A stretch of 64,000 nucleotides of DNA, from the NCBI RefSeq assembly GCF_900102435.1, contig NZ_FNBU01000003.1, positions 62,001 to 126,000 of the forward strand, read 5' to 3'. Origin of the DNA: Sporolituus thermophilus DSM 23256. GTDB taxonomy: Bacteria > Bacillota > Negativicutes > Sporomusales > Thermosinaceae. The translations under genes were made by a program, and so were the position numbers. Under the pieces are notes generated by a model that searched no databases, was not told the DNA's origin, and was given only the letters and a program-made list of their open reading frames with translations. Numbering within the stretch: the first letter of the stretch is position 1; every line of letters begins with the position of its first letter. Of the stretch, positions 52,436 to 61,624 are shown piece by piece.

Positions 52436-53200
52436 ATGAACAAAACCAAGAAGTGGCTGCTGGCGGTTAGTATTGCCACCATGTTTGCGGCGAACGGCGT
52501 AGTTATGGCCGCGACGACTGCCGAGCAGCAAGGCGCTCCCGATGACGCACGGCCTGCTTCGATGGGCAAAGGCCATTTTGCGCACAAAGGCGGCATGAGA
52601 CATTTCAAGGGAGATAATACTGCGCTGCTTGAATTGTTGAAAATAGACGCCGCGACCTTTAAGAGCGAGATACAAGCCGGTAAATCTTTGGTTGCTATCG
52701 CCAGGGAGCACGGCGTATCTGAGCAAGCGCTGAAAGACTTTTTGGTCAACCAAATGAGCCAACGCCTGGACGAAGCGGTCAAGACAGGCCGGATTGATGC
52801 GGCCAAAGCGGAGAAAATGAAAGCCGGAATTGAGGAGCGCGTAGCGGATATGATAAACGGTAAAGGACCGCGGCATGCTGGCCGCGCCCCCATGCGCGGA
52901 CACGGCATATTTGGGGATGCCAAGCTGCTGGCCCTACTAAAGATTGACGCGGCAACGCTGAAAAACGAGCTGGGCGCCGGCAAGACTTTGGTTGCGATTG
53001 CCCAGGAACATGGCGTTTCCGAACAGGCGCTTAAAGATTTTATGGTAGGAGAAATGACCAAGAGAATTGAAGAAGGCGTGAAAGCAGGCCGTATTTCTGC
53101 CGATAAAGCGGAAGCAATGAAAGTTAATATTGAGAGCCGCGTATCCGCCATGATTAACGGTAAAGGTCCCAAGCCTGGACACAAGTGGGGAGCGCACTAA
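52436..53200 (+). CDS. Secreted protein with two tandem about 84-residue repeats
   Basis: The 254-residue protein has a signal peptide (hydrophobic 7-25, cleavage likely after AMA-like VVMAA). Two internal repeats cover about residues 62-145 and 162-245, each reading L(L)KIDAAT-K-E--AGK(S/T)LVAIA-EHGVSEQALKDF and ending in MINGKGP. The linker is rich in His, Gly and Arg. No family name is certain. It lies in front of a two-component system and shares a predicted operator with the efflux operon, so it could be a periplasmic envelope-stress or metal-response factor. GTGTTAAGTT precedes the ATG. Confidence 0.72.
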   Translation: MNKTKKWLLAVSIATMFAANGVVMAATTAEQQGAPDDARPASMGKGHFAHKGGMRHFKGDNTALLELLKIDAATFKSEIQAGKSLVAIAREHGVSEQALKDFLVNQMSQRLDEAVKTGRIDAAKAEKMKAGIEERVADMINGKGPRHAGRAPMRGHGIFGDAKLLALLKIDAATLKNELGAGKTLVAIAQEHGVSEQALKDFMVGEMTKRIEEGVKAGRISADKAEAMKVNIESRVSAMINGKGPKPGHKWGAH

Positions 53201-53217
53201 ATAACAGCCGAGAGACA

Positions 53218-53253
53218 GGGAACAGGTACTTGCCGGTGCAAGTGTCTGTTCCC
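53218..53253 (+). terminator. Hairpin after the secreted repeat protein
   Basis: GGGAACAGGTACTTGC / GCAAGTGTCTGTTCCC, a long near-perfect stem with a 4-base loop. No T-run follows, so termination may be partial or the hairpin may protect the mRNA end. Confidence 0.5.
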
Positions 53254-53371
53254 ACTATGATTTCCCGGAAGATTACCGGTTATGTTGCTTTAATTTTAGC
53301 AAGACCGTAAACACTATTGAAAGTAAAGTATTATAGATTGGCAAAATATTTGGCTCTGCACGGAGGTTAAC

Positions 53372-54046
53372 ATGCGAATTCTCGTCGTCGAAGATGACAA
53401 TGCATTGCGCGAAGCAGTCGTCTCGTTATTGACCGAAGAGAATTATCTTGTCGACGAAGCGGCAACCGGGGACGAGGGTCTATATCTGGCGGAACAAGGG
53501 ATACACGATCTGCTGATACTGGATATCATGCTGCCGGAAATTAACGGCCTGGAAATAATCAGAAGAGTTCGCGAGGCCGGGCATACGGCGCCGATTTTAT
53601 TGTTAACGGCACGGGACAGTGTGGCTGATCGCGTCTATGGGCTCGAAACCGGGGCCGATGACTATTTAGTAAAGCCCTTTGCCATACCGGAACTATTAGC
53701 CAGGATAAAAGCCTTGCTACGGCGCAGGGGTAATCTGGGAAAAGACGGTACAATAAGCTATGGCGGTGTCACGGTAGATGCTAAGGTGCGGGACGGCTTT
53801 ATCGAAGGCCGGCCGCTTGGGCTAACCACGAAAGAGTATGAACTGTTGGAGTTCCTGGTGTTAAATAAGGAACAGATTTTAACCAGAGAGCAAATCTTCG
53901 ACCGGGTCTGGGGCTTTGCCTCCGAAACGACGATTAGCGTGGTTGACCTATATATTCACTACCTGCGTAAAAAGTTGGCCCCCTTCAACCGGGACGGACT
54001 AATCCAAACCGTACGCGGCGCAGGGTTTATGCTTAAGGAGAAATAG
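53372..54046 (+). CDS. OmpR/PhoB-family response regulator
   Basis: The 224-residue regulator has a receiver domain with the acidic pocket (VVEDDN), phosphoacceptor Asp51 (LLILDIMLPE) and Lys in VKPF, followed by a winged-helix DNA-binding domain (PLGLTTKEYELLEFLVLNKEQILTREQIFDRVWGF; YLRKKLAP). The gene precedes its kinase by 3 bases. The direct-repeat boxes found upstream of both flanking units match the usual tandem binding of OmpR-type dimers. GGAGGTTAAC precedes the ATG. Confidence 0.95.
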   Translation: MRILVVEDDNALREAVVSLLTEENYLVDEAATGDEGLYLAEQGIHDLLILDIMLPEINGLEIIRRVREAGHTAPILLLTARDSVADRVYGLETGADDYLVKPFAIPELLARIKALLRRRGNLGKDGTISYGGVTVDAKVRDGFIEGRPLGLTTKEYELLEFLVLNKEQILTREQIFDRVWGFASETTISVVDLYIHYLRKKLAPFNRDGLIQTVRGAGFMLKEK

Positions 54047-54049
54047 CTT

Positions 54050-55333
54050 ATGTTTCAACGGACGCTACGCCGCTTGTCGGTAATTAACTCGGTGGTATTT
54101 TTGTTGATTTTTTTGACCTTTGGCGCCGTGCTGTACGGCTACGTGTCTTATCGGTTGTTTGATAAAGTTGATGATGCTATGCGGTTTAAGGCGGAAAGTT
54201 TTAAAATTACGAATGGCCGCGTGGCTAACCCGGGCCGCGGCCGGTTTCTGTTTGATCCGCGCATCATTATATTGCTGCGCGATGCCCAGGGGAGGGTTAC
54301 GAACATATTTTCCAGCGAAGTTGCCGATTTGGAGCGGCTCACCGCTTTGGCATCCCAAGTGAATACAGATGAAATCCAAATCAGAGAATTTGAGAACCAT
54401 GCCTATCGGATTATTAGTCTCCCTTACCGGTATGAGGAAAACGTGCTGCAGACCGAGCGCGGGCCAATTGCCGTAAAAGACGTTATCGCCGTGAGTATTG
54501 TCGATTCCGAGGTCGCCTTATTGCGCAATCTTTTTATGATTATCATTAGTGGATTGATTATGGGAATGATTATTATCATTCTGGCAGGGTATTACCTGGC
54601 AAGGCGGGCGATGGTCCCCATTCAGGCGGCCTGGGAGAAACAGCAGCAGTTTGTTGCCGATGCTTCGCATGAACTCAGGACGCCGCTGGCCGTCATAAAA
54701 AGCAACGCTGAACTTATGCTGCGACATCCAGACCATACCATAGAAGAAGAAAGCATTCGGGTTACGAACATAGTCAGAGAAGTCAGGCGGATGACGAAGT
54801 TGGTTGCCGATTTGCTCACTTTAGCCAGGGCCGATGCCAACCAGGCTGAACTACAACTAGAACTTGTCAATTTAAACGAGCTGGTTGCTTCCGTTGCTGA
54901 GCAGTTTGGACCGCTGGCAGAATTGGAAGGTCATATGCTGAGAGTAGCAATGGCTGAAGAGTTGAAACTGACGGGAGACAGGGAACGGCTGTATCAGCTT
55001 TTGGTTATATTGCTGGACAATGCCGTAAAATATACGCCGCCACCCGGACACATCCTAATAACCGGGGCCAAGCAAGGCGGTCATATTTTGGTCACTGTCG
55101 AGGATTCCGGTCAGGGTATCCCCCCCGAGGACTTACCCCGTGTTTTCGACCGGTTTTACCGCGGCGATAAAGCCCGGTCGCGGGAAAAAGGCGGAACAGG
55201 TTTGGGATTGGCGATTGCCAAATGGATTGTCGAAAAGCACGGCGGCAAGATAGGGGTGGAGAGCACAGTCGGCGCCGGGACAAAGTTCAGCATCCTTTTG
55301 CCTGTAAAATGGATAAAACGGAACTCCTTTTAG
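54050..55333 (+). CDS. Sensor histidine kinase
   Basis: The 427-residue kinase has two membrane segments (about 12-35 and 160-182) enclosing a roughly 125-residue extracytoplasmic sensor domain of no recognised type. The H-box is DASHELRTPLAVIKSNAELML (His about 206). The ATP-binding domain shows N-box LLDNAVKYTPP, G1 VEDSGQGIPPEDL, F-box RFYRGDKARS and G2 GGTGLGLAIAKWIVEKHGG. It belongs to the EnvZ/BaeS-like group. It pairs with the preceding regulator and probably senses envelope stress or a toxic compound exported by the pump downstream. Confidence 0.94.
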   Translation: MFQRTLRRLSVINSVVFLLIFLTFGAVLYGYVSYRLFDKVDDAMRFKAESFKITNGRVANPGRGRFLFDPRIIILLRDAQGRVTNIFSSEVADLERLTALASQVNTDEIQIREFENHAYRIISLPYRYEENVLQTERGPIAVKDVIAVSIVDSEVALLRNLFMIIISGLIMGMIIIILAGYYLARRAMVPIQAAWEKQQQFVADASHELRTPLAVIKSNAELMLRHPDHTIEEESIRVTNIVREVRRMTKLVADLLTLARADANQAELQLELVNLNELVASVAEQFGPLAELEGHMLRVAMAEELKLTGDRERLYQLLVILLDNAVKYTPPPGHILITGAKQGGHILVTVEDSGQGIPPEDLPRVFDRFYRGDKARSREKGGTGLGLAIAKWIVEKHGGKIGVESTVGAGTKFSILLPVKWIKRNSF

Positions 55334-55433
55334 GCCATGGGCTTTTAGCCGGTGGCTTTTAATTTTATTACGGCATGAGCGTACTACCCTGAAAACGAGG
55401 TGTGCCAGCGCTTTTTTTGGGCAAGGGCCTGGC

Positions 55434-55468
55434 TTTCTAAAAAAAATCTAAAACTTATCATTTATAAT
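55434..55468 (+). promoter_or_regulatory. Predicted response-regulator box and promoter before the efflux operon
   Basis: TCTAAA boxes start at 55436 and 55447 (11 bp apart), followed after 10 bases by TATAAT (55463-55468). This copies the geometry at 52353-52385. It predicts that the adjacent two-component system activates the tolC-like operon. Confidence 0.68.
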
Positions 55469-55568
55469 TTAGTCATTATTAATGAGCCAGAGCGTATACA
55501 AGACCGGACAACCAGGGGGAACACCAATAAAACTTGGACAAATTGATTTAAGGAGGTTGCTACACATA

Positions 55569-56837
55569 ATGCGGAGGTTAAAAAATAGCGCTGCCGTTAT
55601 TACCGCCGGTCTAATTATTTTGCAACAGTCATTTTTGTTCGCCGCGCCGATCAAGCTGTCGCTGGCCGAAAGCATTGATTTGGCGTTAAAAAATAACCCG
55701 GCGATCCAAATAGCGCAAGAAGACAAAGAGCGGTCGCTGTGGGGGGTTAGTGAGGCCAAAGCAGGAAAGCTGCCGAGCATTTCATTTGGCAGCAGTTACA
55801 GTTTTCAGGACCGGGGCGCTGATGGACCTGGCCAAGACAGCCTAAATAGCAGCTTAAGAATGAGCTGGCAGCTTTACAACGGTGGCCGGACCGAGGCGCA
55901 GATTAAGCAGGCTGAGCTTGGCGTTACCACCGCGGACATAAATGTATTAAAAGCCAAACAGCAACTGATCCTCGACACTACTACGGCTTACTATAGTGTT
56001 CTTTTGGCTAAGAATATGCTGGCCGTTAATGAGGAAACCGTTAATAATTTAAAGGCCCACCTGGAGGTAGTGCAGGCAAAATACGAAGCGGGCACGGTAG
56101 CCAAGTCTGACGTCCTGCGGGCGGAAGTGGAACTGGCCAATGCCGAACAAAACCTGATAAAAGCGCAAAACCAGTATGAGTTGGCGGTATCAAATTTACT
56201 TACTACCATGAATATGGATGCGGGGACCGACCTTCAGTTGGAAGGCGAGCTGCAGTATCAGCCTGACCCAAGAACCCTGGCGGAATTAATCGCCGTTGCC
56301 AAACAAAACCGGCCTGAGATCGCTCAAGCCAAGGCAAGTATTGAAAGTGCCGAAAGCGGGGTAAAGATTGCCGAAAGCGGCAAGCTCCCCACCGTTTCTT
56401 TATCGGCCACAACCGGTTGGAACGACAGCCTGCTGCCAAGCGATAATAACTGGTCAGTGGGGCTCGCGGCAAACTGGAACCTGTTTGACGCCGGGGTGAC
56501 GAAGGCCAAAATAAAAGAGGCCGAAGCCGCTCTCGACAAAGCTAACCTGCAAGCTGAGCAAGTCGCAGATACGGTGGAGCAAGAAGTCCGGCAGAGCTAT
56601 CTCGGCATGAAGGAGGCGGAAAAACGTCTCGCAACGACCGAGACGGCGGTTAATAAGGCCAAAGAAGACCTTTATATTGCCCAGGAAGCATATAAAGTCG
56701 GCGTACGCACCAACCTGGACGTAATCGATGCCCAACTGGCGCTCACTCAGGCCAAGACCAATCATGTCCAAGCCCTCTACGATTATAACGTGAACAAAGC
56801 CAAATTGGATAAAGCGGTAGGCTTAGAAACGAAGTAG
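55569..56837 (+). CDS. TolC-family outer-membrane efflux protein
   Basis: The 422-residue protein has a signal peptide (hydrophobic about 10-27, FAAP) followed by the two-fold repeated coiled-coil structure of TolC/OEP proteins: SIDLALKNNPAIQIAQEDKERSLWGVSEAKAGKLPSISFG in the first half and its counterpart RPEIAQAKASIESAESGVKIAESGKLPTVSLSAT in the second. It would form an outer-membrane channel, which fits a diderm cell envelope. ATG 55569 is used (AGGAGG 12 bases upstream); the frame extends back to 55482, through the promoter region. First gene of a four-gene export operon. Confidence 0.92.
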   Translation: MRRLKNSAAVITAGLIILQQSFLFAAPIKLSLAESIDLALKNNPAIQIAQEDKERSLWGVSEAKAGKLPSISFGSSYSFQDRGADGPGQDSLNSSLRMSWQLYNGGRTEAQIKQAELGVTTADINVLKAKQQLILDTTTAYYSVLLAKNMLAVNEETVNNLKAHLEVVQAKYEAGTVAKSDVLRAEVELANAEQNLIKAQNQYELAVSNLLTTMNMDAGTDLQLEGELQYQPDPRTLAELIAVAKQNRPEIAQAKASIESAESGVKIAESGKLPTVSLSATTGWNDSLLPSDNNWSVGLAANWNLFDAGVTKAKIKEAEAALDKANLQAEQVADTVEQEVRQSYLGMKEAEKRLATTETAVNKAKEDLYIAQEAYKVGVRTNLDVIDAQLALTQAKTNHVQALYDYNVNKAKLDKAVGLETK

Positions 56838-56858
56838 CGAAAATGACGGAGGTAAGTT

Positions 56859-57977
56859 ATGAGGGAAATATGGCTTAAAACTAAGCAGCATAAAAAGTGG
56901 CTGCTCTTAGGACTGGGCGGTCTGGCCGCAGTTATCGCCGGTTTAATCTTCGCGCAAGGCGCCGGCAAGATGTCGGCGGCTGCGCCGCAGCAAGTTATCC
57001 GGGTGGAACGCGGCGACATCGTTGCCACCGTGGCGGCAACCGGCACAATCAAACCGGTAAATATGGTTGATATCAGTTCAAAGATAACGGCGCAGATCAA
57101 AGAGGTAAAAGTGAAGGAGAACGACCAGGTAAAGGCCGGCCAAGTTCTCGTAATATTGGAAGACAGCGGGCTCCGGGCCCAGGTAACCCAGGCCAAAGAG
57201 CGGCTCGATAATGCCGCGGTCAAATATGAGCGTATCGCCAGGCTGAACACTATCGGCGGCGCATCAAAAGAACAGCTTGATGACGCCCGTATGGACTATA
57301 ACATCGCCAAGGCAAGCTACGACGAAGTAATGTCAAAACTAAGCGAGACAGTGATAGTTTCGCCCATTGACGGCAGTGTGATCGGCAAACCGCTTTCCGC
57401 CGGCGAAATGGTGGCGCAGGGCGTTAACAACCCGACCGTAATTTTGACGGTGGCCGATATGTCGAAAATGCAGATCGAAGCGCAAGTGGACCAAACCGAT
57501 ATTGGTAAAGTGGCGCTTGGCCAAAAAGTCACCTTTACCGTTGATGCTTATCCCGGTAAAGAGTTTGCGGGTACGGTGGCTACCATTTCCAAAAAACCGG
57601 TTGTCCAGCAGAATGTCACCTACTATCCGGTAACGATCGACGTTATTAATGCGGAAAACCTGCTAAATCCCGGGATGATTGCCAGGGTGTCCATCACGGT
57701 CAGCGAAAGGAAAGGCGTGATGACCTTGCCGCTTGCGGCGATACGGACCGATAAAACCGGCAAGTATGTTGTCGTTGTCGGGGATAACGGCCAGACTCAG
57801 AATGTGCCGGTCACTACCGGCAGTGTTGGTGATGACCGGGTAGAAATTACCAGCGGGCTCAAGGAGGGCGATAAAGTTGTCGTATCGCTGCCGAAGACAC
57901 AGGCACAAGGGCAAACCGGCGGCGGTCAACAAGGACGGCCTTCCTCCAATCCGCTTAACATGATGCGCCGCATGTAA
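56859..57977 (+). CDS. MacA-like periplasmic adaptor (membrane fusion protein)
   Basis: The 372-residue protein has one N-terminal membrane anchor (about 14-32). It then shows the lipoyl/barrel-sandwich halves (GTIKPVNMVDISSKITAQIKEVKVKENDQVKAGQVLVILED and TVIVSPIDGSVIGKPLSAGEMVAQG), separated by a short coiled-coil hairpin. A beta-barrel part (MQIEAQVDQTDIGKVALGQKVTFTVDAYPG) and a membrane-proximal domain follow. It links the TolC-like channel to the ABC pump. The Gln/Gly-rich C-terminus (QAQGQTGGGQQGRPSSN) is probably disordered. GGAGGTAAGTT precedes the ATG. Confidence 0.93.
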   Translation: MREIWLKTKQHKKWLLLGLGGLAAVIAGLIFAQGAGKMSAAAPQQVIRVERGDIVATVAATGTIKPVNMVDISSKITAQIKEVKVKENDQVKAGQVLVILEDSGLRAQVTQAKERLDNAAVKYERIARLNTIGGASKEQLDDARMDYNIAKASYDEVMSKLSETVIVSPIDGSVIGKPLSAGEMVAQGVNNPTVILTVADMSKMQIEAQVDQTDIGKVALGQKVTFTVDAYPGKEFAGTVATISKKPVVQQNVTYYPVTIDVINAENLLNPGMIARVSITVSERKGVMTLPLAAIRTDKTGKYVVVVGDNGQTQNVPVTTGSVGDDRVEITSGLKEGDKVVVSLPKTQAQGQTGGGQQGRPSSNPLNMMRRM

Positions 57978-57989
57978 GGAGGCCGGAAA

Positions 57990-58673
57990 ATGGGGATTGA
58001 GTTATCTGATATAACCAAGATCTACCAAATGGGCGACACGCCGGTCGCTGCCCTGGCCGGCGTGACCTTAAAGATCCGGGAAGGCGAGTTTACCGCCATC
58101 ATGGGGCCGTCGGGTTCAGGTAAATCGACGTTAATGAATATCTTGGGCTGCCTGGACCGGCCGACAAGCGGGTCGTATCTGCTGGACGGCCAGGAAGTAT
58201 CGTCGCTGACTGACGATGAACTGGCACTGACCCGAAATAAAAAGATCGGGTTTGTCTTTCAGAACTTCAACCTGCTGCCGCGGATGTCGGCCCTCGACAA
58301 CGTAGCCTTGCCGCTTGTTTACGCAGGTGTCGGCCGTAAAGAACGGCAGAAACGGGCAGCGGCAGCATTGGCGGCCGTTGGTTTGGAGAACAGGATGAAC
58401 CACTTGCCCAACGAGTTGTCAGGTGGCCAGCGCCAGCGGGTTGCCATTGCGCGGGCGCTGGTAAACGAGCCGTCCATTATTATGGCCGACGAGCCTACCG
58501 GTGCCCTTGATACCAAGTCAGGCAATGAGGTAATGGAAATCTTTCAAAGCCTCAACTCCTTCGGACGGACGATTATCCTGGTAACCCACGAACCCGATAT
58601 TGCCGCCTATGCCAGAAGGGTAATCCACGTCCGGGACGGGCGCATCGTCCGCGACACAGAAAGGGATGATTAA
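57990..58673 (+). CDS. MacB-type ABC transporter ATP-binding protein
   Basis: The 227-residue ATPase has Walker A ([15 protein letters not shown]), Q-loop ([15 protein letters not shown]), signature ([15 protein letters not shown]), Walker B ([11 protein letters not shown]) and H-loop (LVTHEPDIA). It matches the LolD/MacB/FtsE class, which drives mechanotransmission rather than ordinary import. ATPase and permease are separate genes here, unlike E. coli MacB. GGAGGCCGGAAA precedes the ATG; the stop lies one base before the permease start. Confidence 0.95.
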   Translation: MGIELSDITKIYQMGDTPVAALAGVTLKIREGEFTAIMGPSGSGKSTLMNILGCLDRPTSGSYLLDGQEVSSLTDDELALTRNKKIGFVFQNFNLLPRMSALDNVALPLVYAGVGRKERQKRAAAALAAVGLENRMNHLPNELSGGQRQRVAIARALVNEPSIIMADEPTGALDTKSGNEVMEIFQSLNSFGRTIILVTHEPDIAAYARRVIHVRDGRIVRDTERDD

Positions 58674-58674
58674 T

Positions 58675-59889
58675 GTGTTCCGGGAAAGTGTAAAAATTGC
58701 CTTAAATGCATTGGTCGCCAACAAATTGCGCTCTGTCCTTACCATGCTCGGCATTATCATCGGGGTAGGCGCGGTCATCGCCATGGTTTCGATCGGCATG
58801 GGCGTGCGGGATAAGGTGCAAAACTCGATTGCCAGCCTCGGGAGCAACCTCATCATTGTTACCCCGGGGGCGGCTTCTTCTTCCGGTATCCGGCAAGCAG
58901 CGGGGACGAATACTACGTTGACGCTGAAAGATGCACAGGCCATTGCCCGTGAGATTCCCGGCGTAAGTGCGGTCGCTCCCAGCGTCGGCCGGCAGTATCA
59001 GGTCGTTGCGGGCAACCAGAACTGGACTACCAACGTCCAAGGAACAACTCCGGAATATATGGATGTCCGCAATTTAAGCGTCCAGAGCGGCAGTTTTATT
59101 ACCAACGAAGATGTGGAAGCAAGAAACCGCGTAGCCGTTATTGGCTCCACGGTTGCCGGCAATTTGTTCGGCAACGGAAATCCGGTCGGCCAAAATATCC
59201 GTATTAATAACGCCCCGTTTAAGGTGATCGGCGTACTGGAAAGTAAAGGCCAGTCGGCCGGGGGCCAAGACCAGGACGATATTGTTATTATTCCCCTTAC
59301 TACTGCCCAAGAACGGCTGATGGGGATTACGTATATCCAGACAATCAGTGTACAGGCGGCCAGCGCCGATGTTATCGACCAAGTTCAGGACAGTATTACC
59401 GGCCTGTTGCGGTCGCGTCACCGCATTACGCCCGACAAACCGGACGACTTTACGGTGCGCAACCTCGCCAGCGTAATGGCCACAGCTCAGGAGACGACTT
59501 CCACCATCACTATGCTGCTAGGCAGTATAGCGGCGATTTCCCTCGTGGTCGGCGGTATTGGCATTATGAACATCATGCTGGTATCTGTCACCGAACGGAC
59601 GCGGGAAATAGGCATCCGCAAGGCGTTAGGGGCAAGATATTCTAATATCCTTATGCAATTTCTGATTGAGGCGGTCGTTATCGGCGTAATCGGCGGCGTT
59701 ATCGGCATCGCACTGGGTATAGGCTGTTCTTACGCAATTTCCTCCTTTGCCGGCTGGAATACCGTTATCACTCCGTTGCCTATTTTAGTGTCTTTTGCTT
59801 TTTCCGTCGGCATCGGTCTGTTCTTTGGACTGTACCCGGCCCGAAAAGCGGCGCTATTAAATCCCATTGACGCGCTAAGGTACGAATAG
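58675..59889 (+). CDS. MacB-type ABC transporter permease (FtsX/MacB_PCD)
   Basis: The 404-residue permease has an N-terminal membrane segment (RSVLTMLGIIIGVGAVIAMVSIG), a large periplasmic MacB-type domain (about residues 45-270) and three C-terminal membrane segments. The FtsX coupling motif TERTREIGIRKALGAR is in the loop after the second segment. Exported substrates of this class include macrolides, peptides and lipids; not resolvable here. GTG 58675 is preferred with AAGGG (58661-58665) upstream; ATG 58666 would overlap the ATPase stop. Confidence 0.93.
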   Translation: MFRESVKIALNALVANKLRSVLTMLGIIIGVGAVIAMVSIGMGVRDKVQNSIASLGSNLIIVTPGAASSSGIRQAAGTNTTLTLKDAQAIAREIPGVSAVAPSVGRQYQVVAGNQNWTTNVQGTTPEYMDVRNLSVQSGSFITNEDVEARNRVAVIGSTVAGNLFGNGNPVGQNIRINNAPFKVIGVLESKGQSAGGQDQDDIVIIPLTTAQERLMGITYIQTISVQAASADVIDQVQDSITGLLRSRHRITPDKPDDFTVRNLASVMATAQETTSTITMLLGSIAAISLVVGGIGIMNIMLVSVTERTREIGIRKALGARYSNILMQFLIEAVVIGVIGGVIGIALGIGCSYAISSFAGWNTVITPLPILVSFAFSVGIGLFFGLYPARKAALLNPIDALRYE

Positions 59890-59923
59890 AAAAAATTTAA
59901 GCCTCTGCCATGGCAATAGAGCG

Positions 59924-59961
59924 CAAATCCCCGGTAGCGTTTGGACGCAACCGGGGATTTG
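59924..59961. terminator. Hairpin between convergent efflux operon and aminotransferase gene
   Basis: CAAATCCCCGGT / ACCGGGGATTTG, 12-bp perfect stem with a 14-base loop. It separates the two convergent units and may terminate both. Confidence 0.65.
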
Positions 59962-59963
59962 TC

Positions 59964-61133
59964 TTAGCCAAGGTGTTTTCTGACAAAGCGGCCGATGCGT
60001 TCGAGGGCTTCGGCCAGATTGGCGGCTGAGTTGGCATACGAGCAGCGTACATAGCCTTCGCCGCTGTCGCCGAAGGCGCTGCCGGGTACCAGCGCAACTT
60101 TTTCCTCCTTTAGCAGTGTTTCGGCAAAGGAGAGCGAATCCATACCGGTTTCTTTGATGGAGGGAAAGATGTAGAAGGCGCCTTTTGGTTCAAAGCAGGT
60201 CAGGCCCATTTCCCTAAAACCGTTAAGCATCAGGCGGCGGCGCCGGTTGTATTCGGATACCATTTTCTCTACGCTGGCCTCGCCGTTGCGCAGCGCCTCA
60301 ATGGCGGCCACCTGGGCCGTGATGGGGGCGCACAGCATGGTATACTGATGAATTTTTGTCATCGCGGCAATGAAGTCCGGATTAGAACAGGCGTAGCCCA
60401 GCCGCCAGCCGGTCATGGCATAGGCTTTGGAAAAGCCGTTGAGCAGGATGGTCCGGTCCCGCATATCCGGCAGGCTGGCGAAGCAGGTGTGTGTGCCTTC
60501 GTATGTTAACCGGCCGTAAATCTCGTCAGAAATGACAATAAGATCATGTTTTTTGACAAAGGCGGCAATTTGTACCAGTTCCTCCCGGGTCATAACCGCG
60601 CCGGTGGGGTTGTTGGGGTAGCCGATGACCAGCACCTTGGTGCGGGGGGTGATATAGGCCTCAAGGAGGGCCGGCGTCAGGCGGAACTCGTTGTCAATGG
60701 TGGTTGGCACCGGGATGGGTTTGCCGCCGGCGAGGGTAACGCAGGCCTTATACGAAACATAGCTGGGCTCGGGGACAAGCACTTCGTCGCCGGGGCTGAG
60801 GACGGCCCGCATCGCTAAATCGAAGGCTTCGCTCACGCCGACGGTGACGAGCACCTCTTTACGCGGGTCGTAGGTTACCTGGTAGTCGCGCGCGAGCAGC
60901 CGGGCGATTTCTTCCCGCAGTTCCAGCAGGCCGAAGTTAGACGTATAGGCCGTATAGCCGCGGTGGAGACCGTGGATGCAGCTTTCGCGGATGTGCCAGG
61001 GGGTGATAAAGTCTGGTTCGCCCACGCCCAAGGAAATGACGCCCTTCATTTCGGCTACAATGTCGAAAAAGCGGCGGATCCCCGACGGCGGGATGGATTT
61101 GACGAGCGGCGAGACGCGGTCAGCCCAGGTCAT
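59964..61133 (-). CDS. Class I aminotransferase, AlaT/YugH-like
   Basis: This 389-residue fold-type I enzyme has the PLP lysine in LLNGFSKAYAMTGWRLGYA (about Lys235), NPTG in IGYPNNPTGAVMTREEL and the substrate Arg near VRCSYANS. It resembles YugH (AlaT) of Bacillus subtilis, an alanine transaminase next to the Lrp-family regulator AlaR. The same pair occurs here: the regulator gene precedes it and overlaps by 4 bases. Aromatic or aspartate specificity is possible too. The operon is controlled by a T-box leader. Confidence 0.87.
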   Translation of the reverse strand: MTWADRVSPLVKSIPPSGIRRFFDIVAEMKGVISLGVGEPDFITPWHIRESCIHGLHRGYTAYTSNFGLLELREEIARLLARDYQVTYDPRKEVLVTVGVSEAFDLAMRAVLSPGDEVLVPEPSYVSYKACVTLAGGKPIPVPTTIDNEFRLTPALLEAYITPRTKVLVIGYPNNPTGAVMTREELVQIAAFVKKHDLIVISDEIYGRLTYEGTHTCFASLPDMRDRTILLNGFSKAYAMTGWRLGYACSNPDFIAAMTKIHQYTMLCAPITAQVAAIEALRNGEASVEKMVSEYNRRRRLMLNGFREMGLTCFEPKGAFYIFPSIKETGMDSLSFAETLLKEEKVALVPGSAFGDSGEGYVRCSYANSAANLAEALERIGRFVRKHLG

Positions 61134-61615
61134 GGCGTCACCGCCAATCTCCGGTCTTCTTCCCGGTCTTCCAGGATGACCCCGGCTTCCTTGTACTGTT
61201 TGAGGATGAAATGGGTGGTCGTGCTCATAACGCCTTCCATGGTTGCCAGCTTGGTCGCGACAAACCGGGCCACTTCCTTCATGTTTTTCCCTTCCACGAT
61301 GACGGCCAGATCATAGGCGCCGGACATAAGGTACAAGCTGCGCACTTCCGGGAACCGGCAAATACGTTCGGCAATCGCGTCAAAGCCAACTTCCCGCTGG
61401 GGGGTGATGCGGACGTCAATCAAAGCGGTAACGGTGTCCACGCCGGCCTTTTCCCAATTGATGAAGGTGTGGTATTTAAGAATGACTTTTTGCGCTTCCA
61501 GATCCTTAAGCGCGGCTGCAATTTCCTCGACCGGCCGGCCCAGCATGGCGGCCAGCTGTTCGGCCGTGAGCCTATGGTCTTTTTCCAGCAGTTCTAATAA
61601 TTCTTTCATTGCCAA
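61130..61615 (-). CDS. Lrp/AsnC-family transcriptional regulator, AlaR-like
   Basis: The 161-residue regulator has an N-terminal helix-turn-helix (LLEKDHRLTAEQLAAMLGRPVEEIAAALKDLEAQKVI) and a C-terminal RAM ligand-binding domain (VTALIDVRITPQREVGFDAIAERICRFPEVRSLYLMSGAYDLAVIVEGKNMKEVARFV). It probably senses an amino acid and controls the aminotransferase gene it overlaps. GAGGAGG lies upstream of the ATG (minus strand), right after the T-box terminator. Confidence 0.9.
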   Translation of the reverse strand: MAMKELLELLEKDHRLTAEQLAAMLGRPVEEIAAALKDLEAQKVILKYHTFINWEKAGVDTVTALIDVRITPQREVGFDAIAERICRFPEVRSLYLMSGAYDLAVIVEGKNMKEVARFVATKLATMEGVMSTTTHFILKQYKEAGVILEDREEDRRLAVTP

Positions 61616-61624
61616 AACCTCCTC

